A stretch of DNA of 64,000 nucleotides, from assembly GCA_018697195.1 (NCBI GenBank), contig CM031857.1, positions 53,959,982 through 54,023,981 of the forward strand, read 5' to 3'. The first letter of the stretch is position 1; each line of letters starts with the position of its first letter. A program made the translations under genes and the position numbers. Below the pieces are notes generated by a model. It saw only the letters and a list, made by a program, of their open reading frames with translations. It ran no database searches and was not told where the DNA came from. Source of the stretch: Certhia americana. Lineage: Eukaryota > Chordata > Aves > Passeriformes > Certhiidae. Of the stretch, positions 12,830 to 25,751 are shown one piece after another.

Positions 12830-13000
12830 ATCAAGTTTCAAGTGATGAGATCCCCATCTATAATTTATTAATCTTATGCATGACCCTGCATTGTACATAA
12901 CCGCATTTCACCCAGTTCAGCGGTACCATTCAAACAACACTACTTTGGACAACTACTGCATGCTCTTGTTGATCTTTTACCACTTCTGGAATACAGATTT
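12830..13000 (-). mobile_element. Possible ancient CR1/L3-like fragment
   Basis: Text such as GACCCTGCATTGTACATAAC, CGCATTTCACCCAG and CTCTTGTTGATCTTTT resembles the antisense of CR1/L3 reverse-transcriptase sequence (the CATTTCATC...CCCAG block). The similarity is weak and was judged by eye only. Confidence 0.25.
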
Positions 13001-14114
13001 CCTGTGCCATTAGAGTTGTCTGGATGCTCAGCTTTGCTGAAATACCAAGTATTTCTAGAATGTCTCGTTAGCTGAAAGATACCCAAGTGCATTGATTACT
13101 GTGTGATTAAGGAGGAAGATATTTACATCCTAGGCTAGCTATGCATCATACTTTAGCATTCAATTCTTTCCTATTTCATGCTCAATTTAGAACCTTTAAA
13201 AAGAGAAAAGTTATATTGAGTCTGCTGAAGTTCTTTGGAAATAGTGATCAAAAACATTCTCTGCTATGCTTTCAAGGAAACAGGCAACATGCAGGTATCT
13301 GGCCTCAAGATTCTACTGCGCACCTGCAATTATTTACACCTGCATTTTCTAGTCCTATCTGCTTCCCACTGGCCCTCATATCTGCCAAAACTATATACTA
13401 AATAGATATAACCTTACCCAACATGAAGCCTCTTTTTCTCTGTGGAACATTTCCCAGGCACTTCTTTTCTCCAGCTCTCTGAAGCTGCACAGAAACTTTT
13501 ACCCTACTACTTGCCCAGATCCAGCAGCACAACTGGTACCATGCAACAGTAGCACCATGCAACAAGATGATCCAGCAACACACATTCATGTGCCTCTGAA
13601 ACAAACGCTAAACCAAATACCCTTCTGTTTAACTACTGTTACCAACATGAAACTATATTTTTTTCCACGCCTAAAATAATGGATCTGGTTTTCAGTTGAG
13701 AGGACAAGGCTCAATAACTAAAAAAAAAAAAAAGACAACACACTTAAATGCTATGAACATAATGCACAGTTGGAAAGCTATCGTGGAGAAATCAGTGCTC
13801 TGTATGGCATTTGAAAGACCTGACAGAGGATGAAGAGAGAAAGCTGTGTGGGCAAATTAATGATCTACTATGTGTCATACCTTTGCTGGAAAGTGATGTA
13901 AGGAAACTTTGATGTGTATATAGCTGCAATTAAAAGAAAAGATAGGGTATTTCCAAGGTATATTTTTGATACTCATTGTCCTCCACGCATTTTCCTCCTA
14001 TTCATGCAATTTTCCTCTTCATAAGCTTTAGAAGGGGGTAGTAAGCATAAAACTGTATCTTTGACAAATACTTTATTGAAAATGCTACATAGATATGTCA
14101 GAAATAAAACCTAT

Positions 14115-14183
14115 AGAGATGTACTAACACACATGGGTGAAGTACTAACTCACACTGTGTAGAGATGTACTAACACACATGGG
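14115..14183 (+). repeat. Local duplication, 23-bp direct repeat with 46-bp period
   Basis: The 23-base string starting AGAGATGTACTAACACACAT occurs identically at 14115-14137 and 14161-14183, with a related GTACTAACTCACAC in between. It looks like a small slippage duplication. Confidence 0.85.
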
Positions 14184-15436
14184 CCAGAAGTGAAAAAGTG
14201 ATCCAACCATCAATAATCAATCTCGAAAACCTCACCCTTGGCAGTCCTCTTGTAACCATTTGTAGTACAAATGAGAGAAATGAACAGAAGTTAGTCTCAT
14301 GCTAGCCAGTCCTCTGCACCTCTGATCAATACTTGCTGATATGCACTCTTATTTTTCAGCTCTCTTAGCAGGTGATTTTTAAAACTCATTCATGTTGGAA
14401 GAATGTTAACTTGTTCCAGTTGTTTAGACTGTCCCTGTAACTTACTAAATATTTTCACTCATTAATGCATTGCATAGCCACCAGATGCTCCCCAAAACTG
14501 CACCACCTGCAGCGTCAGAATCTAATGGGAGATAGTTACTCTGCTTTTGAATCCAGTTTGGGAATTGAAAGGCACATCCATTCAACCTCTGAACTGCAAA
14601 CATCATCTAAGGGAAACACATTATACACAGTATTTATGAAAATAGCTCATATATAGAGCATCGGAGTGAAAGGATAAGTGAAACTTTTGAAGTATGGGCT
14701 ACTGAAGAAACAAATCAAGAACATGCAAAGGAGATAAACCATATCCTCACTGAATAGCTGATTAATCAAAAGGGAAGGAAGGTCTCATTGGTTTCTCTAG
14801 AAGTTCCAGTACCATTAAAACCTGAGATCCATCTACAAATTACTGGATGCCATACAGTCACTTGAAAAAAATCTGAAGCTCTTTGAATCATGTCTTAGAG
14901 CACCTGCCCTAGGCAACTGAGTTTTCTAGGACAACTGGAAAGCCCTTTGTTTCTCTCTGGCATAAAGAAACAAGAACAGCATTGCAGATAGCTTTATTCA
15001 CTTCCAGTGAATTTGGCCCTTCCAACTTTGAAACCCCTTATGATTACACTGTTTCTTAATGGCTTTAAGTGGCTGAACTTACTTGTAACCAGTCTTTAAC
15101 TCACACTACACAGGAGCTGTTTATATTTGTGCACAGCTAGCCTATATGTAATGACCTTGGTTATCTTCTGTCTATTCTTCCTTTCCCTCATTTGGATAAT
15201 AAACTGCTTTAGATGTAAAACAGATTGTTGCATGTCTGCAAAAGGAATAAGGTGAAGTTATATTACCATGATTTTAAATGAAGTTGAAGAGTGACATGAT
15301 CACGTAAGTCATGCAAGCTGACAAAACCCCAGTCATTTCACAGACAGTCAAAAAAAGACAGCTATTAATTTACTATTAATAACACATGCACAGCCGCATC
15401 TATCAAGCCATGTGCTGCTGATTCATCTATTACTAC

Positions 15437-15456
15437 AAAAAAAAAAAAAAAAAAAA
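15437..15456 (+). repeat. Poly(A) tract
   Basis: An uninterrupted run of 20 A. No retrocopy or SINE body is recognisable upstream. Confidence 0.9.
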
Positions 15457-17043
15457 GCAAAACTAAGAACAGAGTTACAGAGTTAAAAATCCCTGGATTT
15501 AAAGTTGCAGCATTTAGTTAGAGATTACATTCTTGCAAGAACAGACAACACATTAGCCTTGCACAGGTGAAAATGAAGGAAAGGGAGACTAACCTCCTGA
15601 GTACCCAACGACTTTTGTCACCAGAGAAGGCACAGAGGCAGAGCAATGTCAGCTTGTAAGCTTGCTGGCAGGGTAGTGACAGCCTGGGCATGTATGAAGC
15701 ACTAGCTTTGTTTTGAGGAATTCTGGAAAAACAATGGCCACAAGAGCTTCTCCAAAACTATGAACACTGTTTTCCTTCCCAGTGTGTCTGCAACCCTTCA
15801 CAACTACCAAGAGGCTGGCTGACAGTGGCACAAGACAAGGCAGCCATGACTACAAATGGGACAAGAGTAAACCAAAATCAATTCAAAGCTATTTCTTACT
15901 AAAAGTAATTCTGTGATAGAAGTCTGAATAGTTTGACAGCTACAACTATACTTCAAGAATGCAGCAATACAACTTGAATTGCACAGGGTGGAACTATAAG
16001 GAACTCTCCTGAGGTCTCATCTAACAAAGCACAGCATTTTCTAACAGATAACACAACAGCCTGCATTCGCACTGCAACTAGCTGTGAAAGAGGATCCAGC
16101 AAAAGTCCTTTATGCACAAAGTTCCAGCCTTTCCATTTTCATGAAACCCAGTACAAAGTCCCTTTAAAAACATTATTTGAGTTTCTACAAAATAAAAGCA
16201 CCATTTGTTTTTAAATAATCAGATAATGAAATTAAGGAACTTCTTCCACTCTTTAATGTTAGCAATCTTTATGAATCTTTATTATTTCAGTTAATCAGAT
16301 TGCATCTAATTAAGATAAAGAAAATGCTATCAAGTTTAAGTTATGCTAAATATTTGTACATTAAGTGAAAATACTATGTAAAATGCCCACAGCTCTAGTT
16401 TGTTTGGTTTTTTTTAATTTGAACTGCTTACTACTTACATTAGACAAATTTCCTACTTAGAAAAAACTACTAACTACTTCTACTTACTAGAAACCAAGAA
16501 GAGATCCCACCAGTTTTTCCCCTATAAAGCAAGAAATATAAAGCTATTTCTTTCCCATCAACAGCACAGTCAGAGAAGAAATCAGATGAACTGATTGCAG
16601 TGCCATGGGAATATTATATTGCCAGACACAAACCTGTGAAGCCTAACATGCTTCATACATGGCTCAACCAACTGATTCCAGATTGAGGCAATAATAGAAC
16701 CTGAATCTCAGCAGCTTGAGTTAATACTTCATGGCCTTGGGGGCTAGACATGTCTGACTAGAGTAATGGAAACCAAGTTTTAAGGGCACTCTCCAGCTGC
16801 AATTTATGGCTGTAAATTCAGTCCCAACATGCACCCCCAAGAACCAGTACCATCCTTGTAAAATGTGATGTTAGATGCTCATGGAAATGGATGAACTCAA
16901 AGAGTTCAGGTGCTTGAGGACAAAGACATTCACTGACGGTACAACTGTGAATCAACACACCTAAATGAGGCACTTTCAGGATATAGCCTTATTTATTTCA
17001 TCTTAGAATAGTCAGGCTTTAGTTTCAAAACGGAGACATCTCA

Positions 17044-17273
17044 TTTAGGTATCTAAAATTATATGTCTGTGTGCAAGTTAGGACTTTAAGCTCCCATTAT
17101 AGCAAGTGGAGATCTAGTTGGTACACACAGTGGAGCCTGGAGAGCTATTGAGTGCAAACTGATGTCAGCTGAAAAGTACTGAGTGTACTATACCTAGTGA
17201 CTAAATCTTCACTAGTTTCAATGGGAGCTTAGATCCAAGGCCACATATAGAAACACACATTTAGACACCTAAA
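17044..17273. mobile_element. Palindromic MITE-like element (old non-autonomous DNA transposon)
   Basis: The two ends form a long imperfect inverted repeat. The left arm has TTTAGGTATCTAAA (17044-17057) and TAAGCTCCCATT (17087-17098). The right arm has AATGGGAGCTTA (17220-17231) and TTTAGACACCTAAA (17260-17273), with matching order and spacing and about 120 bases between the arms. The 12-bp inner match is perfect. The TTTAGG-GTCTAAA and CTCCCATTGAAA vocabulary is shared with ancient palindromic repeats of reptiles and birds, as I recall them. A further GGAGACAT/ATGTCTCC pair at 17032 and 17318 may extend the arms. No coding capacity. Confidence 0.6.
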
Positions 17274-20200
17274 ATTAGGACTGCAGTATGCAGCTGAAGC
17301 ACTGATATTTCAAAAAAATGTCTCCAGAACCTTCCTAGAGTCAGGCTGTGTTTGTAGTGTGGAGATTGCACTGTAGTGAAAAGAAGGAATAAAGGAGAAG
17401 ATTAAAGAAGAAACAAGGGAAGATGAACTGATCTGAACATACAGGAAAATCGAACAGGAAAAGGAGAACCTGACTGAATGCCTTACAATGAATATAGTAC
17501 TTTATGAATGCACATCTCAGAATACATGAAATAAGACAGAACAAAAGTTAAAGAAGTATCTATTAGAAGAATGAGAAATAACCAAGGCAAAAAATGTTAC
17601 AGGCATGTTTTGTCCATATAAAGATATAGACTCTATTTAACACATTTTAAACAGAAATCAAAGGCAGAAAATGATGTTTTTCCTAAGACACACTACAGTC
17701 AACATCATGACAGATATGAAATAATGCATTTCCTTTTTTTCTTTAATTTGCTACTGCAGAAGAGGATAAAACAAGTCTACTTTGCTTTTTAATCAAACTT
17801 TTACCAAATTCAATTTATTCTGGGAATAGAATGTTTTAGAAGCCTAGTATTTATAAATAGGCAAACAGTAAAATAGTCAAACATTTACAATTTTAAAATA
17901 GGCAAACCTTTACGAAGTAGGCACAACAGTAATGCCACTGTGGCAGAAAAGCAGCATGATAAAGTAAGTTTTTCCAATAACAGCTTTTTGTGTCATCCCT
18001 GCACGCTTCTATAATGGCTCGGTGAGACTGGGACCACAAAGACCTGGTCAGTCATTAGAGTTAATGGAGGAAAAAGTCAGGCAGTTCCCAGAGAAGTCTG
18101 AGGGAGCTCCTTTACGAGGTTAATTCTCATGGTGACTCTCAGAGCAGTGAGAGGCCAATCTAAAGAACAGACTTCTGGATTGCTGTGTTTTATTCTTGCT
18201 CCTTATTCAGGAGAATAACTTTGTTTTGCACTACTTTGCAATTTTCATTGAGTTAGCCCAATAAATTTGAAAGATAGTCCTGACTCTTCAAGACTGCCTC
18301 TGCCCCACTGATGCCTTCTCGAGGCTGACCTGGAACAGAGATTAGACAGAGAAAAAGGATAAAGTAGGTATTCATTAAAAGGCCTCAGTGGGTACACCTG
18401 GGCTGCAAAAGAGTCTAGACAGATCACATTCAAGATGCACCCCAAAACGGTCACAAAATGGATGACTGATCATGAGGTCTCACGCTTTTATGAGTTCTGG
18501 TCCATTTGCATATTGGAGTCAGTTGTCCAACCATAGCTTCAGGTTATGAAGCTCCATCGTCCTTGTTTTTTCCTTCTCACTTCACCATTGTTTTCGTTCT
18601 TGGGCCTGAAAGTTGTCCCTGGTATCAAACTAGAGAAGGAATTGTTTTGCCTATCTACTCTGTGAAGAGAGCTCAGTAGCACTTAATATGAAACCTAAAA
18701 CCACTCACCAAAACAAGATCAGAGTCTAAAAAATATAATAGCTAAAACTTGAGGCATCACTACTGCAAGAGAGCCCACAGAATCAAGATGTGTCTGAACC
18801 CAGCTTTAATTCAGCAGCTCTACTAGAAGAGCTGCCACAGCACGGCTTACAGGCAAGTTTTACCTGCCAATAGTAATTGACTTATGAAGTGGACTTATGC
18901 TGTGTGTCAAAGCCAACACATGAGCAATCTACATGCACTGCAGTGAGGGCTTAAATCCATCATTATATTTCTTTACCTTACCAGAAGGGTTTTTGCCATA
19001 TCTGAATCCAGTTTTTAGGCTAACCTACCAGTAAAAGGTAGAAGGGTTTAGTCTTCATCAGTATTTGCAAGGGCATTCATGTACCCTGTTTATCAATCTA
19101 AGCCATAAAAAGAGCAGCTCCTACTTAAAATTATTTTGGAATGAGACAGCTCCAAATCAAGCTGCTACACCACGCTTTGTGACCACTTTCCCTCATCATC
19201 TTGTTTCAATACAAAATGGAATTATGTCTCTTCTGCAGTCATACTCCCACATAGCTGGCCAATACTAATATTATTTTTAGTTTGAGTGCAGATACTTAGA
19301 AATAAAAAAAAATTAATTTTTAAAAAAATTGTGTGTATTGAAGGTCATTCTCAAACAGAGAATTAACAGAGTACAGTTAAGCTACTACTATAGGCTCAGC
19401 TCTGACCCTGTGCATGGACATACTTAACAGAGAATTAATTAGCTGCAAATCATTGCAGGTTGCTCAGACCCCATACTTCCAGCTGATTTGTCTTAGTTTT
19501 CCTCAATACCTTTTATAAAGGTCCTCTAAATAATTCCAGTAGAGATCCTAAAATTAATATGTAGAAAAGGATGTTAATGTAAGTATCCATATCTAGTTTC
19601 AGCCTTACATAATATCTTTAGTCTTCTACATAGAAGAAATGGAGATGACATCTGAAATAATTTACCATTTAAGCTAAGGTTGTTTTGAGGGGCTTTTTAG
19701 ATTTTTTTTTTAATGAACTGATATCTAAAACCTTATGTCTGTGTTTTCAGAAGGCTACTGTGGAGAAAAGCTGCGAAGCATCATTGAAGATGAAAAGGAA
19801 AGCAAATAAACTTACACATTGTCATGCAACATTTCAGTAATGAGAAACAATTCAGAAATGAGAAACAGGTAAATGAAAACAAAGATGAAAAATTAGTTTC
19901 TTCTCAGGCTACAGAAAGAAAAAGAGCACCCAGAGCAGCTACTCTGGCTGGCTTCAGTAAGCTGTTCTTAATGGAAAACCAAAGCACTAGACCTCTGTAA
20001 TACACATCTGGGTTTACTTGTAAGGGGTCTATTACTCAGGCTATTAAGCTACCTAGAAGACTAGATATGCTCTAGGAGAGAACTCATGTTAATAGTGTTT
20101 TATTGCTTTTGCTAGTTTGTTCCATTACTAGAGAGCTGAGTATTTAAATGAACATTCTTTTATTCCTAAACTTTGCCCAGTGCTAGTGTGGATAGTGAGT

Positions 20201-20699
20201 AATTCAACAAACAAGATATGGTATTTCTAGAGGTGATGTCACAATTTAAGTCTACAAATGTGACCACTACTGCAGTGCCAGGTATCTGTACATTCTAAAA
20301 TCACAAGAGAATGACAGCACACACTTCCTCCACTTACCACAGTGGTTTAGGATTTGATAATAAGCTATGGTGGTCTCGTGAGGGAAGCATCTCCCAATGA
20401 CCATCAGCAACTAACAAAGTCCCTTCTCAGGGGTCTGTGGCAACTTGTACAGAATTTATGATAGGTCTTTAACCACTTCCAATATTAATAAATTGTTTTA
20501 AAATAAAACTCAACACCAAAGCACAAGACAATATTTGAACAAGATATATCTATGGTTTTTTGCTTCAAATGTATTTAAATAGCAGTTACTTTCAGATTTG
20601 AATATGCTCAGTTTGACTGCTCTAGTAGTGTCTACAAACAATGAAAACCATACCGAGCCTGACAGCAGAAGAGAGTAGAAAATAGATTAAAAAGCTGCC

Positions 20700-21337
20700 C
20701 TGCAGAAAACTTGGGGATACGGGTGGATGAAAAACTAGACACAAGCTGGCAATGTGTACTTGCAGCCCAGACAACCAACTGTATCTTGGGCTGCATCAAA
20801 AGCAGCATGTCCAGCAGGGCGAGGGAGGTGATTCTGCCTCCCACCTGGAGTCCTGGGTTCCTCAGCACAAGACAGATGTGGACTTGATGAGGTCCAGAGG
20901 AGGGCCAAAAAAATGGTCAGAAGGTTGGAGCATTTCTCCTGTGAAGACCAGCTGAGGGAGTTGGGGTTGTTCAGTCTAAAGAAGAGAAAGTACTCGGGAT
21001 ACCTTACTGCAGCCTTTGATTATAAAAAAGGGTTTATAAAATAGATGGTTTTACTAGTGCCTATTCTTACAGGCCAAGAGGCAAAATTTTAAACTGAAAG
21101 AGAGTAGGTTTAGATTGGATACAAGACAGAAATTTTCACTATGAGGGTGATGAGGCACTGTCATAGGTTGCCCAGAGAAGCTGTGCATGCCCCATCCCTG
21201 AAAGTGTTCCAGACCAGGCTGTGTGTGGCTCTGAGCAACCTGGTCTAGTGGAAGGTGTCCCTGCCCATGGCAGGGGGGTTGGAAGTAGATAACCTTTGAC
21301 AGTCTCTTCCAACCCAAACCATTCTGTGATTCTGTAA
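20700..21337 (+). mobile_element. CR1 LINE, 3' end
   Basis: This follows the CR1 3' region in order: CTTGGGGATACGGGTGGATG, AGCAGGGCGAGGGAGGTGAT, a GGTCCAGAGGAGGGCC block, CTGAGGGAGTTGGGGTTGTT, GGTTTAGATTGGATAC, GGTTGCCCAGAGAAGCTGTG and CCATGGCAGGGGGGTTGGAA. It ends with the CR1 octamer repeat ATTCTGTGATTCTGT. It is 5'-truncated as usual for CR1, and antisense to FNDC3A. Confidence 0.93.
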
Positions 21338-24300
21338 CAGTTTTATTCACAAAATACTCTGGGTAATGGGCAGGTTTGGTTTTGCAAAGCTCAAGCTCAT
21401 CTTAGAACAAACTAAAGTTTGTGTTTCACTACTGCAGTCTCAGAATTGATGTATCTTCTTTTCCCCTTGACTTCCTTGAAAACATTTTTCAGAAGAATTT
21501 TATTTCTTATTTCAAAGAGAAAAAATTAGGTTAAGCTTGCTAACTTTTATCCCAGAGCCTAACCTTAATTCTGATACTTCATTTAATTTCAAAGCATGAA
21601 GCATTTATGACTCATTCTAATTTACATAAGTCTTCTTATTCTATTATGAAAATGGCAATTTTCCTTTGCAGAGACATATAGAACATGGTCTCTCTTATTG
21701 TGTCAAGTAACATTTAATAGCCTTTAGCTGTAACTTGGGACTGTTACAAAATGTCCTCAAGATGAGTCATCTTCATTCATTTATTCTGCAATAGGAAGAA
21801 TTCATGAATGAGTGATCTGCAGTAATTCACTTCTACAAAGAGAAACCATTCATAAATTTCAAACCTGGTTTTCTGAATCACTGTAATGTAGCTGATTATT
21901 TCATATTAACAGAAGAAAATTTTGGATTAAGGAAAGTTTCCACAGAAGTCCATGTATTTCTAGTACATGAAAAAAAAATTCATAGATTTAAAAAACCTCT
22001 TTTGAAAATAAAAATTTTGGTCTTACACATGGTTATGTAGACAGATATGTTCCTATCTATCTAGCAAGGAATTCATGGTGTTTTTGTAAAGTTAGAGACT
22101 GACAAATGGTTTAAATTGAAGCTGTGTCAAGGGGGAGCACAAGTTGTCACTATCAGACAAATCACCAGGCAGGCAAAGAAAATATTTTATAATATCCGAA
22201 AAATATGGCCATTGGCTCACAGAAGTGCTCAATCAAAGCTATATTTAAGTCAAAATACAGACAACAGAAACCCAACTATGATTCCAGACTGCTAACAACA
22301 GAAATATAAAGTGGCCATACTTCTTATTCTACAGAAATAAAGAATGAAGTGCATGTTATTTTAAATCATTAAAAGGTCACCAAAATAAAGGAATGGAATT
22401 CACCAAGGATAAAAGGTTCCTTAACCATCAGTGCTCTTTTGCCATCCTTAGGAGATTTCAAACCAGGAATTATTCTTAAGTCTTTTCTATTTTCTCAGTC
22501 AATGCTATTCACTCAATATTCTACTGCCATGGAAGAGGACCACATTAAGAAGCTGCTTCTCACTTAATGCAAACCAGTCAAATCATTACAGATCACCTGT
22601 GAGAGCAGAGATGTGGTAAGTCAGTACAAAGACCTGCGTGTAAATGCAGCATTTTCTTCAGAAGCGTAGTTCACAGAAAATGAATCGCGTGCTTCTCCAT
22701 TAATTAGTGCTTTAAGTTTTCATTACTTCATTGACTCAAGGACAGCTCTAAACAGTCACTATAATCACACCTCTCCTTCTTCCTGAAGAGACACTAACTC
22801 TCATCATTTTCAGGCTGTGAAATTTTACCCTATGTACTGTGTTGCCAAAGTAAGGACAGTTCTCTCTAGAAATAGAATAGATGACAAGGAAAGCACTAAG
22901 ATTGACAGAGCACCTCAAAGTTTCCAACAGGCAAATATTTGATGCAAGAAAACACAATTAACATAATGGCAAGATTTATTAACAATCCACACTGACTTCA
23001 GCAGACAGTACAATCTCAAGGTGAATTGACCAGCAATAAAACACAGGAGAGATTTAGAATTATCCAAGGAAGCGTAACTTACTGAACCATTCAAACTCAT
23101 GTATCTGGCTATCTGCACTGCTATCTGGGATCCATAAGCAGTGCCCTACTTCTCAACTTCCAGTCTTTCATTTTAGTACTGTATTTACATAATTTCAATT
23201 TTTTTATATCATACATCACTGAAAAAAACTGTATATGTGTTCTTTGCAGAGATTTTATGCCATAGAAGAATATAAAAATGGGTAAATATTTACAGGAAAA
23301 AACTAAGATTGAAAAAAACATTATTAAGAAACATTATAATGACTAAATTATAGTTTAATATAAACTATATATTTCCCACTGATTGCATTTCCACTAAATT
23401 TCAGCCATCTTGTCCTTCTTCATGTCTTTCTAAAAATAATCATCTTTGTCATTTATCCAAACCACTCTCATTATATATTTCCGCATCTTTAACTATGATT
23501 TCACCTAACAACTGAGTGCATACAGTGAAAAAAATGCCAAGGAACTGATGTGAGCTTGCTTTCTTTCTTACTTTCAATGCAATGCAATAGACTCCTGCAG
23601 CTGTAACCCATTTTGCAGACCAGTAATCCATTTTGTAGACAAGTCAAGGGCAAACTATGTTTGAGAAGTTGTGGCGGAACAAAAAAGACCAATACCAAAT
23701 TACTCTTTATAGTTTACACCATCTAAAATAGTTTATTTTATACAAATCCCTACACAGAAAACCAAACAGTAGACACTCCTCATGAGCTGCAATACATATA
23801 ATGAGAAAGGAACAGCATCAATTACTAAGGGAATTTCTTCTTTAAGGCAGACAGACCAAACAATCTAAAAGGTAGAAAGATGCATTAGCATAGCACTCAA
23901 AAACACAGAAATGTCTCAGAAGTGGCAAGAATAGACCAGAAGAGCAGCATTCAAAGATTAGGTGCAACTCAGGTTCTGTATAAAGATTACTGAATTCACA
24001 GACATGAAAAAATCTTTATGCCCCCTATTTTACTACCAACTATAATTCACAATTTCCAGGAAGGGGGAAGGACAAGAAGAATATCTGTGTGACAGGAGGT
24101 TTGCAAAACCTGTGGTACTGATTTGGGATGTAATTTTCCAGATTGCAGTGCCATTTTTCTGGGAATTTATAAAGACTGTACCTCAGCTTACACTTAGTGA
24201 GTCCCAGAAACAATCATCTAGTAACTTGCTCCTGCTCACGTTTATATTTAAAAGGATGAAGAAATCCACAGCTGAATCAAATGACAATAGCAAGTTGCCT

Positions 24301-25675
24301 ACTCCAAAAGCAAGAGGCACCAAGCAAGGATAAAAGGTGTACCATGGAAAGTTAGAACCTTATCTGTAAGGATATGATCTTAATATTTTTGGAGTTCATT
24401 AAACCCTTTCTGCTTTGAAGACAATTATACCAGGAAAGTGTCAATTCATTCACTACCAGTAAGGCCATTGGTAAATAAAAAATTAGAAGCAAACATGCAA
24501 CAAAGGCCACTCCCCTCAGTATTTTATGCAATAGAAGCAAAATACATCTTATCTGTTCTTCAATTTGAATTGCAAGACAAAATTCATTCTATTTCCCTCA
24601 TGTACTGTCAAGTAATTAGTACATATCATGTTTCAAATAAGCTGTATAGAATGGTGAGCTGCAACACTCATCCATTTTGGGCTCAAAGGATACAAGAAAA
24701 CATGCAATCAGAACAAAGTTTTGAAATATGGTGCTAACAGACACATAAACTTTAATAACTGTAAATATAAACTTAATTACCATCTAAGGCCTCCCTTGAA
24801 TCTGTTATTTTGTAGCCAAAGGACCTGCCTACAACACTAGAAATCAGATCTTTCAGCTTTTCTCAGACCAGAGAGAAGAGGGAAAGGAGCTGGAAAATAT
24901 TCAAATTCCCAGAACAGTATCTGTTGGAGCTGGGCCAACATGCATAAAAAGAAAAAAAAAAAAGGTAGGATTCACCAGCCCAGATGATGACAAGCAAAAA
25001 TGTGACCCCGTAGCTGAATCTGTGGATAGTCTCTTACAACACAGTAAAATTGTATTCTATGCAGCAGCAATAGCTGATTGCTCATTTCTTACAGTACTTT
25101 CTAGATATACTTAACTGGTAGTTATGGTCATCCGGAATAGAAAACAACATCCAGACTGACCATCGCATAAGGGGATGCTATGCTTAGATGAAACATTTGG
25201 ATGTTGAAGCTGCACTTGACAGAACTCAGAAATAATGCAATTTGGCCCCTAGAGATAATGAGAAACTAGGTGGGATAGCTGTCAGGGAAACACCATCCAC
25301 ATGATAGCAAAGAATAAAAAAACTAAACTCAAGCCATATTAACAGTTGTAGGTCTTAATTTGAGGTCTATGAAATAAATGAGCTTAGTCAAAAGTTGCTA
25401 TGACAGCCTTTCTGTGTTTGCTTTGCAATCTGAAAATGTTCCTCCCTTCTCCTCCCCAAGAAATTTAATTTCATCTACTATAACGTAAGAAAAAGTACTG
25501 GGTTTATGGCAGTGAAATCTAAATCCCAATGATCCTTAGCACATAATCTTTTAGGTCTTTAAACAGCTCTTGTATTTAAAATAAATTCTGTCATTCTTTT
25601 ACTTTCACTACATATTGCCTTTTATTAATCCTGATTCAGACTCAGAAAACATTATAATAAATTTATCAGCTTTAC

Positions 25676-25751
25676 CTGTAATGCACTGAAACTGTCCATC
25701 TTCTCTTCTTATTGTAAATGCTTCCCCTGGATTAACTTGCACAAGAATAAC
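25676..25751 (-). CDS. FNDC3A: FNDC3A coding exon of the long isoform
   Basis: This 76-nt minus-strand exon reads VILVQVNPGEAFTIRRED followed by GQFQCIT and the first base of a Gly codon. That matches the FNDC3A N-terminus; FNDC3B has VILVQVNPGETFTIRAED here, and the Arg-Arg-Glu-Asp form with QFQCITG points to FNDC3A. The acceptor is TTTTTAAG before base 25751 and the donor is ACAG|GTAAAG after base 25676. It enters in phase 0 from the start-codon exon and leaves in phase 1, completed by the GT of the exon at 1248-1324. The exon is specific to the upstream promoter, because transcripts from the internal CpG island start 3' of it. No known domain is encoded; the region is probably cytosolic and flexible. 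Confidence 0.95.

Larger units (their letters stand above)
1325..25675 (-). other. FNDC3A: FNDC3A intron 3 (24.4 kb), hosts the internal promoter
   Basis: The intron lies between the donor at 25675 and the acceptor at 1325, and is interrupted by the internal CpG island and alternative first exon at 5.4-6.2 kb. Other contents are a CR1 fragment (2.0-2.35 kb), a TA/CA microsatellite (8.8 kb), a possible old CR1 (12.8-13.0 kb), a 46-bp tandem duplication (14.1 kb), a palindromic MITE (17.0-17.3 kb) and a CR1 3' end (20.7-21.3 kb). I see nothing identifiable in 2.4-5.3, 6.2-8.8, 8.9-12.8, 13.0-17.0, 17.3-20.7 and 21.4-25.6 kb beyond simple poly(A) runs. Confidence 0.8.
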
